From: Mycolicibacterium fluoranthenivorans | GTDB lineage: Bacteria > Actinomycetota > Actinomycetes > Mycobacteriales > Mycobacteriaceae | Direction of reading: 5' to 3' | DNA: 64,000 bases | Assembly: GCF_011758805.1 (NCBI RefSeq) | Contig: NZ_JAANOW010000001.1 | Location: forward strand, 3,534,001-3,598,000 | In this document: positions 33,479 to 41,748 of the stretch, one piece after another | Layout: each line of letters opens with the position of its first letter | Numbering within the stretch: position 1 is the first letter of the stretch | Translations under genes and position numbers: made by a program | Notes under the pieces: generated by a model | Databases searched by the model: none | Seen by the model: only the letters and a program-made list of their open reading frames with translations | Told to the model about the DNA's origin: nothing

Positions 33479-34915
33479 GTGCAGCAGACTTCCCCGCAGG
33501 CTCCCTTCGGTAGCGCCTCCACCTCCCCGCGCCTGTCCAGGTCGCTCGGCTTGTGGGCGATTGTCGGCCTCGGCCTCGGCTACATGACGCCGATGACCGT
33601 CTTCGACACCTTCGGCATCGTGTCGGAAGAGACCAACGGGGTGGTTCCGCTTGCCTACATCGTCGCGCTGATCGCCATGATCTTCACCGCGCTCAGTTAC
33701 GGACGGATGACCCGTGTCTTCCCCTCGGCCGGGTCGGCGTACACCTACGCCTCCGAGGTGATCCACCCCAATGTCGGGTTCCTGGTCGGCTGGTCCTCCC
33801 TGCTGGACTATCTGCTCCTGCCGATGGTCAACGCGGTCATCGGCCGGATCTACTTCGAGTCCTTCTTCCCCGACACCCCGTCCTGGATATTCGTCGTCGT
33901 CTACGTCGGGGTCGTCACCGCACTCAACTGTTGGAGCATCAAGGGCACCTCGAGCATCAACGGCGTGCTGGTGGTCTTCCAGGTCCTTCTCATCGGCATC
34001 TTCGTCGTCTTGACCTACATCTCCCTCACCCGAGGCATGGGTCAGGGCACCGCCCTGACGCTCGCACCGCTCTATCACGCCGGGGTCGACATGCAGGCGG
34101 TCATCGCGGGCGCCACCGTGGTGTGCTTCTCGTTCATCGGATTCGACGCCATCACGATGTACAGCGAGGAGGCGAAGTCGGCGACCACCGTCCCGAAGGC
34201 GATCGTCCTCGCGCTGCTCATCGGCGGCGCGATCTTCCTGCTCGGAGCCTGGTTCAGCCAGGCCGCCTTCCCCACCCTCGACGGCTTCGAGGTCACCGAC
34301 GACACGCTTCCCGAGCTCGCGCTCAAGGTGGGCGGCGAGTTCTTCAAGATCCTCTTCGTGTCGGCCGCGCTGTCGGCCATGTTCGCCTCCAGCCTGTCCT
34401 CGCACGCCAGCGTGTCCCGGATGATCTACGTGATGGCCCGCAACGGCACGGGCCGGATCCCGCGGTTCCTGTCCTACATTCACCCGAGGTTCTTGACGCC
34501 GCTGCACGCCGTGCTCATCGTCGGTGCGGTGTCGCTGCTGGCATTCCGGTTCACCCTCGAGTTCGTGTCATCGATGATCAACTTCGGTGCCCTCATCGCC
34601 TTCACCATGGTCAATCTGACCGTGCTCCTGTACTTCGCCGTCCATCAGAACAAGCGGCACACGCCGGCGGAGATCTTCACCAACATCGTGCTGCCGGTCA
34701 TCGGCATGCTGCTGACCGCTGTGCTGTGGCTCAACCTGCACTTCGACGCGCTGCTCTATGGCGCCATCTGGTTCGTCATCGGACTGACCCTGCTGATCTA
34801 CGTCACCCGGGGCTTGCGCAACCCGATGACCATGCGAATCGAAGAGGAGACCCTCGCCGAAGAGGGCACCCCGATCCCCCATATCCAGCACGGCAAGAAG
34901 GGCGGTTCCCGATGA
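33479..34915 (+). CDS. APC-family amino acid permease
   Basis: The 478-residue protein has about 12 membrane helices. The N-terminal GLGLGYMTPMTVFDTFGIVSEETNG and VFPSAGSAYTYASEVIHPNVGFLVGWSSLLDY are typical of the amino acid/polyamine transporter family, and CFSFIGFDAITMYSEEAK is the conserved helix-6 segment. It probably takes up an amino acid or amine. It is divergent from PucR by 90 bp and overlaps the universal stress protein gene by ATGA. Confidence 0.83.
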   Translation: MQQTSPQAPFGSASTSPRLSRSLGLWAIVGLGLGYMTPMTVFDTFGIVSEETNGVVPLAYIVALIAMIFTALSYGRMTRVFPSAGSAYTYASEVIHPNVGFLVGWSSLLDYLLLPMVNAVIGRIYFESFFPDTPSWIFVVVYVGVVTALNCWSIKGTSSINGVLVVFQVLLIGIFVVLTYISLTRGMGQGTALTLAPLYHAGVDMQAVIAGATVVCFSFIGFDAITMYSEEAKSATTVPKAIVLALLIGGAIFLLGAWFSQAAFPTLDGFEVTDDTLPELALKVGGEFFKILFVSAALSAMFASSLSSHASVSRMIYVMARNGTGRIPRFLSYIHPRFLTPLHAVLIVGAVSLLAFRFTLEFVSSMINFGALIAFTMVNLTVLLYFAVHQNKRHTPAEIFTNIVLPVIGMLLTAVLWLNLHFDALLYGAIWFVIGLTLLIYVTRGLRNPMTMRIEEETLAEEGTPIPHIQHGKKGGSR

Positions 34916-35757
34916 CGCTCGTCGTGGGTTATCTCGCGACAGCCGGTGGGGCCGACGCCTTGTCGCTGGGCGTGCGGTTGGCCCGTACGCTCGGCACGGA
35001 TCTGCAGGTGTGCTTGGTCCTAGCCCCCGACGACGTGACCACGCCCCGTCTGACCTCGGATCGGTACCACGAAGTACTGGCCGAACAGGGTTCGGCGTGG
35101 CTGGCCGAGGCGCTGCGCCAGGTGCCGGATGACGTCACGGCCGACGGAAAGGTCATCGTCGCAGAATCGGTGGCCGAAGCCCTTGGCGCAGAAGCCCTTC
35201 GGCTGGACGCCGAGGCCATCGTGGTGGGCGGCTCGGGCGGCGGGCTGGCCGGCAGCCTGTCCTTGGGCGCGCTGGTCGATGAGCTGCTGCATACCGCGCC
35301 GGTCCCGGTCGCGGTGGCGCCGCGGGGCACCCGCCACTCCGAAGTCGAACGCGTCCGATCCGTCACGTGTGCGATCGGCGACCGTGCCGGCGCACACCGG
35401 TTGCTCGACGCCGCCGTGCGGACGAGCAGAGCTACGGGCGCACCACTGCGGCTCGTGTCGCTGGTGGCACTCGACCAGCACGGCGCGGCCGGAATCGAGG
35501 CTGCCCGCGAACATGCTTACCGCACACTGAAGTCCGCGCAGGCTGCGCTTCCGGAGGGTTTCGCCGTGACGGCCGTCGTCGCGGACGGTGCGACCATCGA
35601 AGCCGCCGTGGACGAGCTCGACTGGGCGGACGGTGACCTGCTGATGCTCGGCTCCAGCAGGCTGGCTCCGCCCCGGCGCCTGCTCATCGGCTCGACCGCG
35701 GCCAAGATCCTGCGGGTGCTGCGGGTACCGATCGTCGTCACACCGGGCGAGGACTAG
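34912..35757 (+). CDS. Universal stress protein, tandem Usp domains
   Basis: From the ATG at 34912 the product is 281 residues with two Usp-like halves: VVGYLATAGGADALSLGVRLARTLGTDLQVCLVLAP to the nucleotide loop GGSGGGLAGSLSLGALVDELLHTAPVPVAVAP, and CAIGDRAGAHRLLDAAV to GSSRLAPPRRLLIGSTAAKILRVLRVPIVVTP. The G-x2-G-x9-G(S/T) ATP motifs are visible. Coupling to a transporter gene by overlapping codons is common for Usp proteins that tune transport. Confidence 0.82.
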   Translation: MTLVVGYLATAGGADALSLGVRLARTLGTDLQVCLVLAPDDVTTPRLTSDRYHEVLAEQGSAWLAEALRQVPDDVTADGKVIVAESVAEALGAEALRLDAEAIVVGGSGGGLAGSLSLGALVDELLHTAPVPVAVAPRGTRHSEVERVRSVTCAIGDRAGAHRLLDAAVRTSRATGAPLRLVSLVALDQHGAAGIEAAREHAYRTLKSAQAALPEGFAVTAVVADGATIEAAVDELDWADGDLLMLGSSRLAPPRRLLIGSTAAKILRVLRVPIVVTPGED

Positions 35758-35767
35758 CCTCCGGGGG

Positions 35768-35917
35768 TCAGTCCGCGTTCTTGGCTGACTTCCGCTCGGC
35801 GAGCTTGTACTTCACCAGGGCGACCAACGCTTTCGGGTTGCGGGCCAAGGCACCTGCGGCCTGCAGGCCAAGCTTGGCCTTCTGCCCGAACGTCAGCTGC
35901 TGCTCTGGTTGCGTCAC
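35768..35917 (-). CDS. Small basic hypothetical protein
   Basis: A GTG with GAGGAG 5 nt upstream opens a 49-residue protein (MTQPEQQLTFGQKAKLGLQA at the start). It is helical and Lys-rich at the C-terminus (VKYKLAERKSAKNAD). No domain or partner gene recognised; it sits between two convergent genes. Confidence 0.55.
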   Translation of the reverse strand: MTQPEQQLTFGQKAKLGLQAAGALARNPKALVALVKYKLAERKSAKNAD

Positions 35918-35987
35918 TGGCTCTCCTCTGTTCGCGATGGGATTCGAACAATAGCCTGCCGAAGCTCCGCGCCGTTCGGCACGGCGA

Positions 35988-37679
35988 CTACCGTCCCCAT
36001 CGCAGCGCCGCGGTGTGCACCGGGGCGTCCCACCACTGGGCCAGCTCGTCATCGAAGGTCATCAGCGTGAAAGAGGCACCGGCCATGTCCAGGCTGGTCA
36101 CATAGTTCCCGACCAGGTTTCGCGAGATACCGATCCGCCGGCGGGACAGTTCATCGGCCAGATCGTTGAACAACAGGTAAAGCTCCATCAGCGGTGTCGC
36201 ACCGAGGCCGTTGACCAAGGCCACCACCTGGCTTCCCGCATCGAGACCGAGGTGGGTCACCAGGATCTCCGCCGCCTCGGCCACCAGATCGGCGGCCGGG
36301 CGAAGGCGGTCACTGCGGCGGCCTCGTTCACCGTGGATACCGACACCGATCTCGATCTCGTCGGGACCAAGCGCCAGGATCGGCCCGGCTCCCGGAGGCG
36401 AGGAGGACGTCAGCGCGATTCCGAAACTCGCACTGCGGTTGACGACGTCCACCGCCGCGGCGTGCACGTCTTCCAGCGACCCTCCGGCTTCGGCGACCGC
36501 TCCGGCGATCTTGTGCACGAACAGGGTGGCTCCGGTCCCGCGGCGGCCGACCGTGTGATCGGAGCCGTCGACCGAGACGTCGTCGTCGACGAGCACGCTG
36601 GCCACGTCGATCCCCTCGGCCCGGGCAGCCTCGGCCGCGTGGCGGAAGTTCAGCACGTCGCCGGTGTAGTTCTTCACGACGTGCAACACACCGCCGCCGG
36701 CCGATGCCGCTCGGGTGGCGGCCAGGATCTGGTCTGTACTCGGCGAGGCGAACACCGCACCGGGCGCCGCCGCGGCCAACATTCCCACGCCGACGAATCC
36801 GGCATGCAACGGTTCGTGACCCGAACCGCCACCGGACACCAGACCGACACGGCCCGCACCCTGTGCCGTCGCCCGGCGGACGATCTGCGCGTCGGCATCC
36901 CACACCACCAGATCCGGCACCGACCGGGCCAACCCGGCCAGACTCTCCAGTGCCGCATCGGCGGGGTCGTTGAGAAATTGCTTCGTCTTACCGCTGCGGG
37001 TGTCCTCGATCGGTGCGGTGGCGCCGGCCGTCAGATCGCTGACATCGGGTACCTCGACACCGACCCCGCGTCCGGCGGCGGCAGCGATCTCGGCCACCGC
37101 CACCGCACCGGGATCGGGCGCGCCGATATTGCGTTGCGCCGAATAGGCGGCTCGGCCACGCTTGGCCACGAATTCCCGGGTGGATCGTGCGCCCTCGGCC
37201 GCGGCGACCGCGGCATCGGCGTAGGCCGCGGTCGCGTCGCCACCCTGCGCCGCGACCCGGGCGAGGGCGGCTCCGGCCGGCAGCAGGGCGTCGAGCAGGG
37301 TCTTGTCCCCGGGACCGCTCTGCCCCAACTCGGCGATCCCCGCCGCCGCGGCGTGCACCATGGCGCCGGCAGTGGCCACGTCGATCGCCTCGACCTCACC
37401 CGCCGTCGCTCCCGCTCGTTCACAGGCCACCGACAGCAGCGGCCCTGAGCTACCGCCCATTTCGCGATTCAGCACGGCACCCACTGCCCGCAGGAACGTT
37501 TCCGGAGACGAGCGGTCGAGGTCCTCCCACTGCGCCGCGACGCCGCGCGCGCCGCGGGCCAGGCTGCTCCCGAAATCCCCGTCACCGACGGCGGCATCAA
37601 GGCGGTCCCATTCGGCGCGGCGCTCCAGCGCGGTGTCGACGCAGGTTCGGATCAACGTTTCCAATGCGGTCCAGCTCAT
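35988..37679 (-). CDS. Dihydroxyacetone kinase with DhaL-DhaK domain order
   Basis: A 563-residue fusion. Residues 1-195 are DhaL (GDGDFG at 32-37 binds Mg-ADP/ATP; GGSSGPLLS). Residues 215-563 are DhaK (GGGSGHEPLHAGFVG, and GVGIHGERG with the His that forms the hemiaminal with dihydroxyacetone). ATP-type kinases usually have DhaK first, so the order is reversed. It phosphorylates dihydroxyacetone or a related keto-sugar. The ATG at 37679 is preferred; a GTG 9 nt upstream also fits. Confidence 0.85.
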   Translation of the reverse strand: MSWTALETLIRTCVDTALERRAEWDRLDAAVGDGDFGSSLARGARGVAAQWEDLDRSSPETFLRAVGAVLNREMGGSSGPLLSVACERAGATAGEVEAIDVATAGAMVHAAAAGIAELGQSGPGDKTLLDALLPAGAALARVAAQGGDATAAYADAAVAAAEGARSTREFVAKRGRAAYSAQRNIGAPDPGAVAVAEIAAAAGRGVGVEVPDVSDLTAGATAPIEDTRSGKTKQFLNDPADAALESLAGLARSVPDLVVWDADAQIVRRATAQGAGRVGLVSGGGSGHEPLHAGFVGVGMLAAAAPGAVFASPSTDQILAATRAASAGGGVLHVVKNYTGDVLNFRHAAEAARAEGIDVASVLVDDDVSVDGSDHTVGRRGTGATLFVHKIAGAVAEAGGSLEDVHAAAVDVVNRSASFGIALTSSSPPGAGPILALGPDEIEIGVGIHGERGRRSDRLRPAADLVAEAAEILVTHLGLDAGSQVVALVNGLGATPLMELYLLFNDLADELSRRRIGISRNLVGNYVTSLDMAGASFTLMTFDDELAQWWDAPVHTAALRWGR

Positions 37680-37808
37680 CCCGCTCACGTTACGGACGGG
37701 CGGGCCTGCCGCGCGGCCACACGACCCTAGACCTTTGGCGGGACTGGTCGTCCGCGCCGAGGTGTGCCGAACGTGCCCATAATTCAAGGAATGTTGTTCG
37801 ACCACATC

Positions 37809-37839
37809 GACCATACAGACGGCGGCACCATGTATGGTC
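37809..37839. promoter_or_regulatory. Inverted repeat over acyl-CoA synthetase promoter
   Basis: Arms GACCATAC and GTATGGTC, 15 bp apart, overlap a TATGGT hexamer 8 nt before the ATG; the inner ACCAT-GT-ATGGT is a second palindrome. It is likely a repressor site on a leaderless promoter. Confidence 0.55.
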
Positions 37840-37846
37840 TGCTGTC

Positions 37847-39535
37847 ATGAGCGGCGTGAGCTTCGACCTGTCCTCTGTGTTCGGCACCGTGGCCAAGGCC
37901 GTCCCCGAGCAGACCTTCCTGGTGTGGCGCGACCGGCGCTACACCTACGCCGAGTTCGATCGGCGGATCGACGGGTTCGCCAATTTCCTGGTGTCGGCGG
38001 GTTTGGGCGTGCACACCGAACGCGACGCCCTGGCCGGGCACGAGTCCGGTCAGGACCACCTGGGCATCTATCTGCGCAACGGCAACGAGTACCTCGAGTC
38101 GATGATCGGCAGTTACCGCGCCCGCGTCGCCCCGTACAACGTGAGCTTCCGCTACGTCGAGGAAGAGCTCGTCTACCTGCTCAACGACTCGAAGGCCCGA
38201 GCCTTGGTCTACAACGCCGAGTTCGCCCCACGGGTGGCGGCCATCCGGGACCGGGTACCGCACCTGGAGGTGCTCCTGCAGGTGGCCGACGCCTCCGGCC
38301 ACGAACTGCTCCCGGGTGCGGTCGACTACGAATCCGCCATCGCCACGCCCGTCCCGGCGGGGGGCCTGCCCCAGGCCCGCGGTGACGATCTGTACATCCT
38401 CTATACCGGCGGCACCACCGGCATGCCCAAGGGTGTGCTCTGGCGCCAGCACGACATCTTCCTGTCCTCGATGGGCGGACGCCCGTTCGGCAGCGATCAT
38501 GCCCTGAGTTCCTATGAGGAACTCGCCGAGAAGGCCCGCACCGCCGGAGGCGCGCTCGGCATGCTGATGATCCCGCCGTTCATGCACGGCGCCGCACAAT
38601 GGGCCGCCTACAACGCCATCACGATGGGCGGCCGCATCGTGATCCCCGACGATGTCGAGCGGCTGCGCCCGGCCGACGTCCTGCGGCTGGCCGAACGCGA
38701 ACGGGTGCTGACCATCCCGGTGGTCGGCGACGCGGTCGCCCGGCCACTGATCGAGGAGATCGAGAACGGCGATTACGACCTGTCCGGCCTGTTCACCATC
38801 ACCAACGGCGGTGCAGCCCTGTCGCCCACGGTGCGGGAACGCATCCTCACCGCTCTTCCCCACGTCATGCTGCTCGACGCGGTCGGCGCCTCGGAGTCCG
38901 GAGCGCAGATGAGCACCTACTCCACTGCCGCGGCGAGCCGCGAATCCGGCACAGCTGAGCCGGCACCTGCTGCGGTGTTCAGCGCGCAGTCCGACACCGC
39001 CGTCGTCGCCGAGGACTTCAGCCGAGTGCTGCTGCCCGGTGAGGGCGGCGGATGGCTGGCCCGTCGCGATCTGATCCCCCTGGGCTACTTGGGCGACGCA
39101 GAGAAGTCCGCACGGACGTTCCCGACGATCGACGGCGTGCGCTGGTCGGTTCCCGGCGACCGGGCAAATGTGTTGGCGGACGGCCGGATCGAACTGCTCG
39201 GCCGCGATTCGGTGACCGTCAACTCCGGCGGCGAGAAGATCTTCGTCGAGGAAGTCGAGCGGGCCATCGCCGCGCATCCGAACGTCTACGACGTCGTGGT
39301 GGTGGGCCGCCCGTCGGAGCGATGGGGCCAGGAGGTGGTCGCCGTGGTCCAACTGGCCGACGGCGCCTCGGCCTCCGACGAGGAGCTCGCCGAGATCTGC
39401 GGGCGATCGGTGGCCCGGTACAAGATCCCCAAGGCGTTCATCCGCGAACCGAAGATCGTGCGCTCGCCGGCCGGCAAGGCGGACTACCGCTGGGCCGAGA
39501 CGATAGCCGCCGGTGCGGTCGCGTCGAGCCCCTAG
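37847..39535 (+). CDS. Acyl-CoA synthetase (FadD19-like)
   Basis: The 562-residue protein is an ANL-superfamily adenylating enzyme: P-loop YILYTGGTTGMPKGV, LDAVGASESGAQ, and the C-terminal hinge GRDSVTVNSGGEKIFVEEVE with the catalytic Lys in SPAGKADYRW. It resembles mycobacterial FadD proteins acting on steroid side-chain acids. The ATG has no ribosome site; TATGGT lies 8 nt upstream. The frame is open much farther upstream (antisense to the kinase) but is not coding there. Confidence 0.82.
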   Translation: MSGVSFDLSSVFGTVAKAVPEQTFLVWRDRRYTYAEFDRRIDGFANFLVSAGLGVHTERDALAGHESGQDHLGIYLRNGNEYLESMIGSYRARVAPYNVSFRYVEEELVYLLNDSKARALVYNAEFAPRVAAIRDRVPHLEVLLQVADASGHELLPGAVDYESAIATPVPAGGLPQARGDDLYILYTGGTTGMPKGVLWRQHDIFLSSMGGRPFGSDHALSSYEELAEKARTAGGALGMLMIPPFMHGAAQWAAYNAITMGGRIVIPDDVERLRPADVLRLAERERVLTIPVVGDAVARPLIEEIENGDYDLSGLFTITNGGAALSPTVRERILTALPHVMLLDAVGASESGAQMSTYSTAAASRESGTAEPAPAAVFSAQSDTAVVAEDFSRVLLPGEGGGWLARRDLIPLGYLGDAEKSARTFPTIDGVRWSVPGDRANVLADGRIELLGRDSVTVNSGGEKIFVEEVERAIAAHPNVYDVVVVGRPSERWGQEVVAVVQLADGASASDEELAEICGRSVARYKIPKAFIREPKIVRSPAGKADYRWAETIAAGAVASSP

Positions 39536-39600
39536 ATCGCCGTCAGGTCCGACGGGACCACCAGCAGCGACCCGTCTTCCCGGTAGGGCATTCCCCGGGG

Positions 39601-40065
39601 CTATCCCAGTGCCTGGAAATGCCGCCGGATCCCGGCGAGCATCGATACATGAGCGGCGACGGCCTGACGTACCGTGAGCGCCGCCAGTACCGCCGGCGCC
39701 GTGATGTGGAGATGTTCGGTGAGCGTGGTGCCCTGGGCCGTACCGTCGAACGACACCCGGCCGAACAGGCGCACACCGGGGAACTGCCGCGCCTCGGTCA
39801 GCACCTCACCTCGAGCGGGGATATACAGTTCGGCCGCATAGCTCGCGCGTAACACAAGGCGACCCAACGGGATCCGATCCCGGACCCGGTAGGTCCGCAG
39901 CTGACCGCCACCGGGTGTCCGCCGGTGGCGGATCGGCCGCACCGACACCACGAGCGGATGCACCCGCGTGATGTTGGCCAGGTCGACATAGAAAGCCCGC
40001 ACCGCAGCGGGCTCGGCGGGGATCAGGTCGGACACGATGTGCTCACTGCCGACGGTCCAACCCAT
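39601..40065 (-). CDS. SRPBCC/polyketide cyclase-like protein
   Basis: A 154-residue START-like protein (SEHIVSDLIPAEPAAVRAFYVDLANITRVHPLVVSVRP, then a beta-rich middle and a C-terminal helix MLAGIRRHFQALG). It probably binds a lipid or aromatic ligand. It is convergent with the acyl-CoA synthetase. After the TAG the same frame stays open for 22 more codons, see findings. Confidence 0.7.
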   Translation of the reverse strand: MGWTVGSEHIVSDLIPAEPAAVRAFYVDLANITRVHPLVVSVRPIRHRRTPGGGQLRTYRVRDRIPLGRLVLRASYAAELYIPARGEVLTEARQFPGVRLFGRVSFDGTAQGTTLTEHLHITAPAVLAALTVRQAVAAHVSMLAGIRRHFQALG

Positions 40066-40071
40066 CGCACG

Positions 40072-41001
40072 CTAACCGAGGATGGCGGTCAGGTAGGTGA
40101 TGTCACCGAAGGCGGACAAGCCCTCGATCGGCGGCTCCAGTCCGTACGCGGCATACAGCTCCGAACTCTTGTGCAGGGTCACCGCCCAGCCCCGGTCGGC
40201 AAGGAACACCGCCGACTCGGTGCGCTCACCGGCGTAGAACAGCTCGGTGATGTCGATGTCGGTCGCGCTGCCGAAACCGTCGATTCCCTTGCCCTGCCAC
40301 TGCTCCTGCGCAGACCGCATCTGATCGCCGATCCGCGCCAGCTCGTCCGGGGTGAGCGTGCCGGTGTTCTCGGCGGCGATCCGGCTGCCCGGGGCACTGA
40401 GCGCGGTGACGTTGTCCAGCAGGCGGTCCTGGGCATCCGGCGGCAGGTAGACGAGCAGGCCCTCGGCGATCCACGCCGTCGGCTGGGATGGATCGAACCC
40501 ATTGGCCCGCAACGCCGCCGGCCAGTCGTCGCGCAGATCGATACCGATGGGCCGGTGCTCGATGGCGGGCGCGGCGCCCTGATCGGCAAGCACACCGGTC
40601 TTGAATTCGATGACCTGCGGCTGGTCCAGTTCATACACCGTGGTGTCCGCCGGCCACCTCAGCCGGTAGGCGCGAGCGTCCAGCCCGGAGGCGAAGATGA
40701 CCGCCTGCCGAATGCCGGCGGCCGTCGCGTCGGCGAAGAAATCGTCGAAGTACTTGGTCCGCGCGGCGATCCCGTCCGACATCCGGTGCACATCGAACGG
40801 TGCCCCGTCGGTGTCGATCTCACCGCGGGCATACCGGGTGAACGCGTCCAGGCCGACCGCGGAGACCAGCGGTTCGGCGTAGGGGTCATAGATCAGCGGT
40901 CGAGGACCACGAGTCGCCATCGCCCGCTGCATGGCCACCACGGTCGCCGTCACGCCCACGCTCGAGGCCAGATCCCACGTGTCGTTGTCTGTACGTGCCA
41001 T
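40072..41001 (-). CDS. Class I SAM-dependent methyltransferase, TIGR00027 family
   Basis: The 309-residue protein follows the mycobacterial family closely: WDLASSVGVTATVVAMQRAMATR at the N-terminus, IFASGLDARAYRLRWP (SAM site), VYELDQPQVIEFKTGVL and WIAEGLLVYLPPDAQDRLLDNV. Members methylate unidentified small molecules. The ATG is 8 nt after TAGTGT with no ribosome site, so probably leaderless. It follows the TetR gene by 31 bp on the same strand. Confidence 0.85.
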   Translation of the reverse strand: MARTDNDTWDLASSVGVTATVVAMQRAMATRGPRPLIYDPYAEPLVSAVGLDAFTRYARGEIDTDGAPFDVHRMSDGIAARTKYFDDFFADATAAGIRQAVIFASGLDARAYRLRWPADTTVYELDQPQVIEFKTGVLADQGAAPAIEHRPIGIDLRDDWPAALRANGFDPSQPTAWIAEGLLVYLPPDAQDRLLDNVTALSAPGSRIAAENTGTLTPDELARIGDQMRSAQEQWQGKGIDGFGSATDIDITELFYAGERTESAVFLADRGWAVTLHKSSELYAAYGLEPPIEGLSAFGDITYLTAILG

Positions 41002-41032
41002 AGTTAGACACACTACGCTTAATGTCGAGGCC

Positions 41033-41638
41033 TCATTCTTGAGGCGGACCGACACTGGAGAGCACCAGCTGCAGGAAGGTGCCGTAGAGATCCTCGCCGT
41101 CCAGATGGCTGGCCAGGGTGATCCCGTCGTTGGTGGCCAGCAACACGCGGGCCAACGGCTCGGCCGGGATGCGTAGCGTACCGCCAAGCCGGGCAACACC
41201 TTTGGTGATGTAGTCCGCCAGCGATCGGATGGTTTCCAGCCGCTGTGCCGCCACCCGCTCCCGCGCCGCCGGGTTGCGCAGCAGAAACAGGGTGAACTCG
41301 TAGTTCAGGGCCGCCGCATGTAAGGCATCGGCCCCGCTGAGCAGTCGCCACCGTTCGGCGAAGCCCGTCACGTCGATATCGGCCAGCCGAGCATAGGACT
41401 GCATCACATCGGCGAATCCATCCAGGAAACGCTGGCGGTGCCGCTCGATGACCGCCAGGAACAACTCGTCCTTGCCGCCGAACTGGGCGTAGATCGCGCC
41501 GCGCGTGTAGCCGGCAGCGTCGGCGATGTCCTCCAACGACCCGGCGTACCCGCGTCCGGCGAAGATCTTCTCCGCGGCATCGAGCAGCACGGTACGGGTC
41601 TGCTCCATCCGCCGTTCCCTGGTCCAGCGCTCGGTCAC
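41033..41638 (-). CDS. TetR-family transcriptional regulator
   Basis: From the GTG at 41638 the product has 201 residues. The DNA-binding domain reads TRTVLLDAAEKIFAGRGYAGSLEDIADAAGYTRGAIYAQFGGKDELFLAVI, a textbook TetR helix-turn-helix; the C-terminal ligand domain is helical. A start at 41665 would put a palindrome inside the gene, so 41638 is preferred. It is divergent from the Rieske-P450 operon and likely represses it. Confidence 0.83.
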   Translation of the reverse strand: MTERWTRERRMEQTRTVLLDAAEKIFAGRGYAGSLEDIADAAGYTRGAIYAQFGGKDELFLAVIERHRQRFLDGFADVMQSYARLADIDVTGFAERWRLLSGADALHAAALNYEFTLFLLRNPAARERVAAQRLETIRSLADYITKGVARLGGTLRIPAEPLARVLLATNDGITLASHLDGEDLYGTFLQLVLSSVGPPQE

Positions 41639-41645
41639 CCCGTCA

Positions 41646-41657
41646 TTCTTGCAAGAA
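41646..41657. promoter_or_regulatory. Palindrome TTCTTGCAAGAA before tetR-type gene
   Basis: A perfect 12-bp palindrome 8 bp upstream of the chosen TetR start. The half-site ATTCTTG recurs 27 bp away at 41672-41678. Confidence 0.5.
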
Positions 41658-41677
41658 ATCACCACAAATACATTCTT

Positions 41678-41701
41678 GTATCTCAGATACGACTCTGTAT
41701 C
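41678..41701. promoter_or_regulatory. Overlapping GTATC/GATAC repeats at Rieske operon promoter
   Basis: GTATC-TCA-GATAC (41678-41690) and GATAC-GACTCT-GTATC (41686-41701) share an arm and run into TATCAT (41698-41703), a likely -10 for the dioxygenase operon. A TetR dimer could bind here. Confidence 0.5.
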
Positions 41702-41748
41702 ATCGTGACTGCCGTCACAACCCTGACGTTCTTCCCGGAAGGGATTTC

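Noticed and set aside
33553..34911. Open frame overlapping the permease and running into the Usp gene
   Set aside because: Only the part from 34912 resembles Usp; the upstream part is an alternative frame of the permease gene.
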